From NCBI RefSeq assembly GCF_001949145.1, contig NW_019091362.1, positions 4,440,213-4,504,212 of the forward strand: a stretch of 64,000 nucleotides of DNA. The letters run 5' to 3'. Source of the DNA: Acanthaster planci (lineage: Eukaryota; Echinodermata; Asteroidea; Valvatida; Acanthasteridae). This document shows, one piece after another, positions 62,301 through 64,000 of the stretch. Both the position numbers and the translations under genes were made by a program. Every line of letters begins with the position of its first letter. Within the stretch, counting starts at the first letter, position 1. The notes beneath the pieces are model-generated. The model was not told where the DNA came from and did no database searches. It saw only the letters and a program-made list of their open reading frames with translations.

Positions 62301-63211
62301 GAATGACTGTTGCAGTGGGTTACTCAAATCTGTGACTTGAATTCAGTCTTTTCAAGCAGGTGACTTATTAAGTCCTCAGATGCAAAAACTACTTTGACCT
62401 GTATTGAGCCCAACTGAGTCACAGTGTTAATAGCCATGTCAAGCAAAATGAAATTCATGCAAGACAGACAAAGGCCGTGTCTGAAACGGGCTTCCGGAGC
62501 TATGACTATTAAAGTCTAATATTGTCCGTGCGTCTCCGGCCACGCATTTCCAATGGAGTGAAGACCAAGACCTAGCTCTAGACAAGAGATTTGGATGAAG
62601 GCCAAAGACTGTATTGTAGTAAGCAAGGCAGTTATTTGTTACTCAAATGAAGAAAGGAACACACACAAGGCATGGGGGTGCTAAAATGGCAGCTTGTAAT
62701 GCAAGGGACAGTTTACAAGCAAAACTGGCACTTTACAATCAATCACACTCGGGATGTTAAAAATGGGTCAAATGCAACAAAAAGTCAGGATGAAATCGTG
62801 CTCGGGTTGAGGACATCTTGAGAGTAAAATGTTGAAATTCTCCAATTACGTTTTACAGGAAATCATCTCTACACGTTAATATCCTGCTTTCTTGCAATGA
62901 TGTCATCCTCCTTTGGTAATTTTTCTAGGAATGATGACCATGCTATGACACAAACTTACCAGCAGCAACCAGTATCTTAAAGGTGCAAGTGGCCACATCA
63001 CGTTTGTCAGAATCAGGATCTGTTGCTGTACAGGTTACCCTGGTTACCTTATTATCAGTAAAGAGAGTTCCTGTGTCAGGGTCACAGGTTACTTCTGCAT
63101 GTGTCCCTTTGGAATCGATTGCTCCAGATGGTTTGACATAGTTGACAATTGTAGAACCAGCAGATGGACTAGCAACTTTATCTTTGCAGTCATCCTCAAT
63201 TATCATGGGAT
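50340..63211 (-). CDS. HYR-EGF-SEA-EGF transmembrane protein (3' part, 5' end outside window)
   Basis: The C-terminal part of a large type I membrane protein, probably an adhesion or extracellular-matrix protein. HYR modules are known from echinoderm hyalin. Exons in transcript order: 63211-62960, 62009-61761, 59401-59144, 58869-58630, 58053-57799 (five HYR modules), 56744-56622 (EGF), 56273-56148 (Ca-binding EGF, DIDECAAEKSPC), 55357-55322, 54455-54325, 53489-53422, 53006-52840 (SEA domain), 52306-52123 and 51332-51147 (EGF then transmembrane helix), 50379-50340 (tail). All phases join without a break; the HYR and first EGF exons are phase 1-1, typical of shuffled modules. The SEA domain carries the autoproteolysis-type sequence PGSVVIP. 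The helix is IVGLSVGLGGGALLIIVCLL, followed by CCKNKN and a short cytoplasmic tail. Without the last splice the protein would stop at TAA 51143-51145. More HYR exons are likely upstream, because the first visible exon is entered in phase 1. Confidence 0.88.
51147..51332 (-). CDS. Transmembrane exon
   Basis: Acceptor tctctttttccag. Encodes CPEGTEGDQC, a glycine-rich hydrophobic helix of about 23 residues (IPLIVGLSVGLGGG through LIYLM), then CCKNKNTKITGVEPGDEE. It ends at a strong GT/GTAAGT donor; reading through instead gives stop TAA at 51143-51145. Confidence 0.85.
52123..52306 (-). CDS. Juxtamembrane EGF exon
   Basis: 184 nt, acceptor ttttcatgtag, donor GCAG/GTATGT, phase 1 in and 2 out. 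CDFEKNYCNTGTC and PVC, completed by SCPEGTEGDQC in the next exon, form an EGF module after the SEA domain. Confidence 0.87.
52840..53006 (-). CDS. SEA domain exon 3 (cleavage motif)
   Basis: 167 nt, phase 2 in and 1 out at AAAG/GTATAT. It begins with the autoproteolysis-type motif PGSVVIP and continues to LKDYIVK, completing the SEA fold. Confidence 0.85.
53422..53489 (-). CDS. SEA domain exon 2 (GC donor)
   Basis: 68 nt, phase 0 in and 2 out. MMPLYRDLSSSFKEVIVVQT is the central SEA segment. The only donor that keeps the frame is ATAAG/GCAAGA, a GC-AG intron. Confidence 0.78.
54325..54455 (-). CDS. SEA domain exon 1
   Basis: 131 nt, phase 1 in and 0 out at CTT/GTAAGT. EKKFVVEISIADATAVSAGC and CIALVNTFKQL form the first strand and helix of a SEA domain, with an inserted Cys pair. 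Confidence 0.82.
55322..55357 (-). CDS. Micro-exon linking EGF to SEA domain
   Basis: 36 nt (NPTEYPDIDAE), acceptor catgtgtacag, donor GAAG/GTAGGT, phase 1-1. It is needed to join the EGF exon to the SEA domain in frame and is too short to stand out as an open frame. Confidence 0.78.
56148..56273 (-). CDS. Calcium-binding EGF module exon
   Basis: 126 nt, phase 1-1. DIDECAAEKSPCHANADCTN followed by YQCACKDGFFGDG and TC is a canonical calcium-binding EGF (DxDEC start, x-D/N and aromatic positions present). Donor AATT/GTAAGT. Confidence 0.9.
56622..56744 (-). CDS. EGF-like module exon 1
   Basis: 123 nt, phase 1-1. NPCDPKCTGFSNCQLD, NPKCVCQEGYSS and GSDCA give six cysteines in EGF order. Donor GCAG/GTCTGT is acceptable; acceptor tttgaacttgcag. 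Confidence 0.85.
57311..57779 (-). mobile_element. Mobile-element copy B with terminal inverted repeats
   Basis: About 469 bp. It begins ggccgagttcgggcgg and ends with the inverted form ccgcccgaactcgacc. Its interior is homologous to copy A at 6254-6600 in the opposite orientation (identical 19-base block at 57670-57688). It sits in an intron of the HYR gene next to a splice donor. Confidence 0.8.
57799..58053 (-). CDS. HYR module exon 5
   Basis: 255 nt, acceptor ttttggttacag, donor ACAG/GTAATA. Contains PILCPDDPLP, VTWVDPIVSHDDGD, VRCVPLSGSKFEYGSTDVYC, SAIDPANNVGEC and FKVTV. A mobile-element copy (57311-57779) lies only about 19 bp beyond its donor. Confidence 0.88.
58630..58869 (-). CDS. 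HYR module exon 4
   Basis: 240 nt, acceptor tttgatttctaag, donor CTCG/GTAGGT. Contains VVTWNDITGNEDSSG, VQCDHQSGDTF, LVTCTATDAGS and QCSFRVLL. Confidence 0.87.
59144..59401 (-). CDS. HYR module exon 3
   Basis: 258 nt, acceptor gttcctgtttcag, donor TCAG/GTGAGT. Contains SGSDTVVDYALPVGATDSTG, VSCNP, VTCTARDSD and ATCTFKVKV. Confidence 0.86.
60100..60900 (+). other. Promoter-to-poly(A)-like segment, possible solo LTR
   Basis: Within a HYR gene intron: a TATA-like gatataaatagc near 60330, followed about 525 bp later by AATAAA near 60857, with no open frame between. This layout suits a solo LTR. Terminal TG/CA and a target-site duplication were not identified, so the call is weak. Confidence 0.3.
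61761..62009 (-). CDS. HYR module exon 2
   Basis: 249 nt, acceptor ttctttctctcag, donor ATAT/GTAAGT. Contains VSWTE, VTCNPASGSVFKGGDTPVTC, CTAVDP and CDFKVRI, a clear HYR signature. Confidence 0.88.
62471..62596 (+). repeat. Dispersed repeat copy 2
   Basis: Starts aaggccgtgtctgaaacggg and is related to 26947-27064. It lies in an intron of the HYR gene. Confidence 0.65.
62960..63211 (-). CDS. HYR module exon 1 of those visible
   Basis: 252 nt, phase 1-1, ending GCTG/GTAAGT. Contains EDDCKDKV, VTCDPDTGTLF, TRVTCTATDPD and ATCTFKILV: the conserved Cys positions and V-C / C-T-A-x-D strands of HYR modules. An earlier exon must exist beyond the window. Confidence 0.85.
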
Positions 63212-64000
63212 CTTGGAATAGAACAATTCATCAAAAAACAAATCAAAATCAAATCTATCTTGCTTTTAATAGTTTAAATATTACATTTTCAAATACGTGA
63301 ATGTGCTGTCTGCAGGCGAGTACCAATTTCACATTTAACAAACATTTTAGCTTCTCTGGAAATTTCAGCTTCGGATCTCTGTCATTCTGCAAAATCATGA
63401 TGGCTCTTAAATGAACCACATATAATGGACTTATCCATAATAACAGACAGGATTGTTTCTCTTTTGTCATTTACTCGGTTTGCGAGAAGTCTGATTATTC
63501 ACCTCGGTCATTTCATATCAGACCAACACACCTTTGGACCTTAGAACTTCCAATTTTGATAAAAATGGCCATGCTTCTGGATATTGTGACGGAAAGTGTA
63601 TAGAACTAGAGCTAGTCTAATTTTATTAATGAGTTGCAGTGCATGTACATGATTGGCTAGTGACTTGGTAACGTGTGCTGGCTAGGCATAGCGTAGCGCG
63701 CTGTGCGCACATGGTCGTGCTACTGCAGTGAGCGCTGCGATCGCATTATAGGTGGTTGCGTGTTGGACTTCGCAGTGTGAAGTTGGTGAGTTGGCGAGGA
63801 GCTAAGGCATTGTCAGTGCTGTGCGAAGCGTTGCGTGGTGCTGATGCATTGCAAGTACGTGATTGTATAGACTGTACGTGGCTGACTAGTGTGTGTAGCT
63901 GACGCGTTGCAAGTACAAAGCTGTGAGAGCTGTACGTTGCTGACGCTGGCTCGCACACACGTTAGGTGAAGCTCGCACGAAGTTGTACAAGTTGTACGTT

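Overview
This is a window of animal nuclear DNA. Genes are interrupted by GT-AG introns with short exons, intergenic spacers are long, and transposon-derived repeats are abundant. A neurotrophin, a multi-HYR/EGF/SEA membrane protein, frequent palindromic catgtaccggtacatg-type words and frequent taggcct words point to a marine deuterostome, most likely an echinoderm. That assignment is an inference. There are no prokaryotic features. One assembly gap (6706-7645) and one single N (26091) are present.

Four genes can be supported; three had to be assembled by joining exons with matching phases. (1) A neurotrophin precursor on the + strand has six coding exons between 12741 and 30839. It has a signal peptide, a prodomain, a furin-type RGKR site, a 100-residue cystine-knot domain and polyadenylation signals near 31.2 kb. 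(2) A class I SAM-dependent methyltransferase resembling the juvenile-hormone-acid-methyltransferase-like family is on the - strand, with four exons (37560 down to 32322, 269 aa). It converges on the neurotrophin gene. (3) An intronless + strand gene (43548-44555, 335 aa) starts in a textbook Kozak context, is basic and carries a small Cys/His cluster. Its family is not recognised. (4) The last 13 kb hold the 3' part of a large - strand gene for a single-pass membrane protein: at least five HYR modules, two EGF modules, a SEA domain, a third EGF, a transmembrane helix and a short tail. Its 5' end lies beyond the window.

Region by region: 1-6.2 kb is gene-free and dense in short catgtac palindromes. 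A mobile-element copy abuts the gap at 6.25-6.7 kb. 7.6-12.7 kb shows no convincing gene. 12.7-31.2 kb is the neurotrophin gene, with a 12.9-kb first intron. 32.3-37.6 kb is the methyltransferase, whose intron holds a short element with 78-bp tandem repeats. 37.6-43.5 kb contains a tRNA-derived SINE and an unusual inverted-repeat element built of GGCGTTATAACGCC palindromes. 44.6-50.3 kb contains a long foldback hairpin. 50.3-64 kb is the HYR gene, and one of its introns carries a second copy of the 6.25-kb element.

I found no evidence that these neighbours form one pathway. The most interesting items are the intron-split neurotrophin with an extra knot cysteine and a possible alternative first exon, the stop-codon/splice-donor overlap in the membrane protein tail, and several undescribed-looking inverted-repeat elements.
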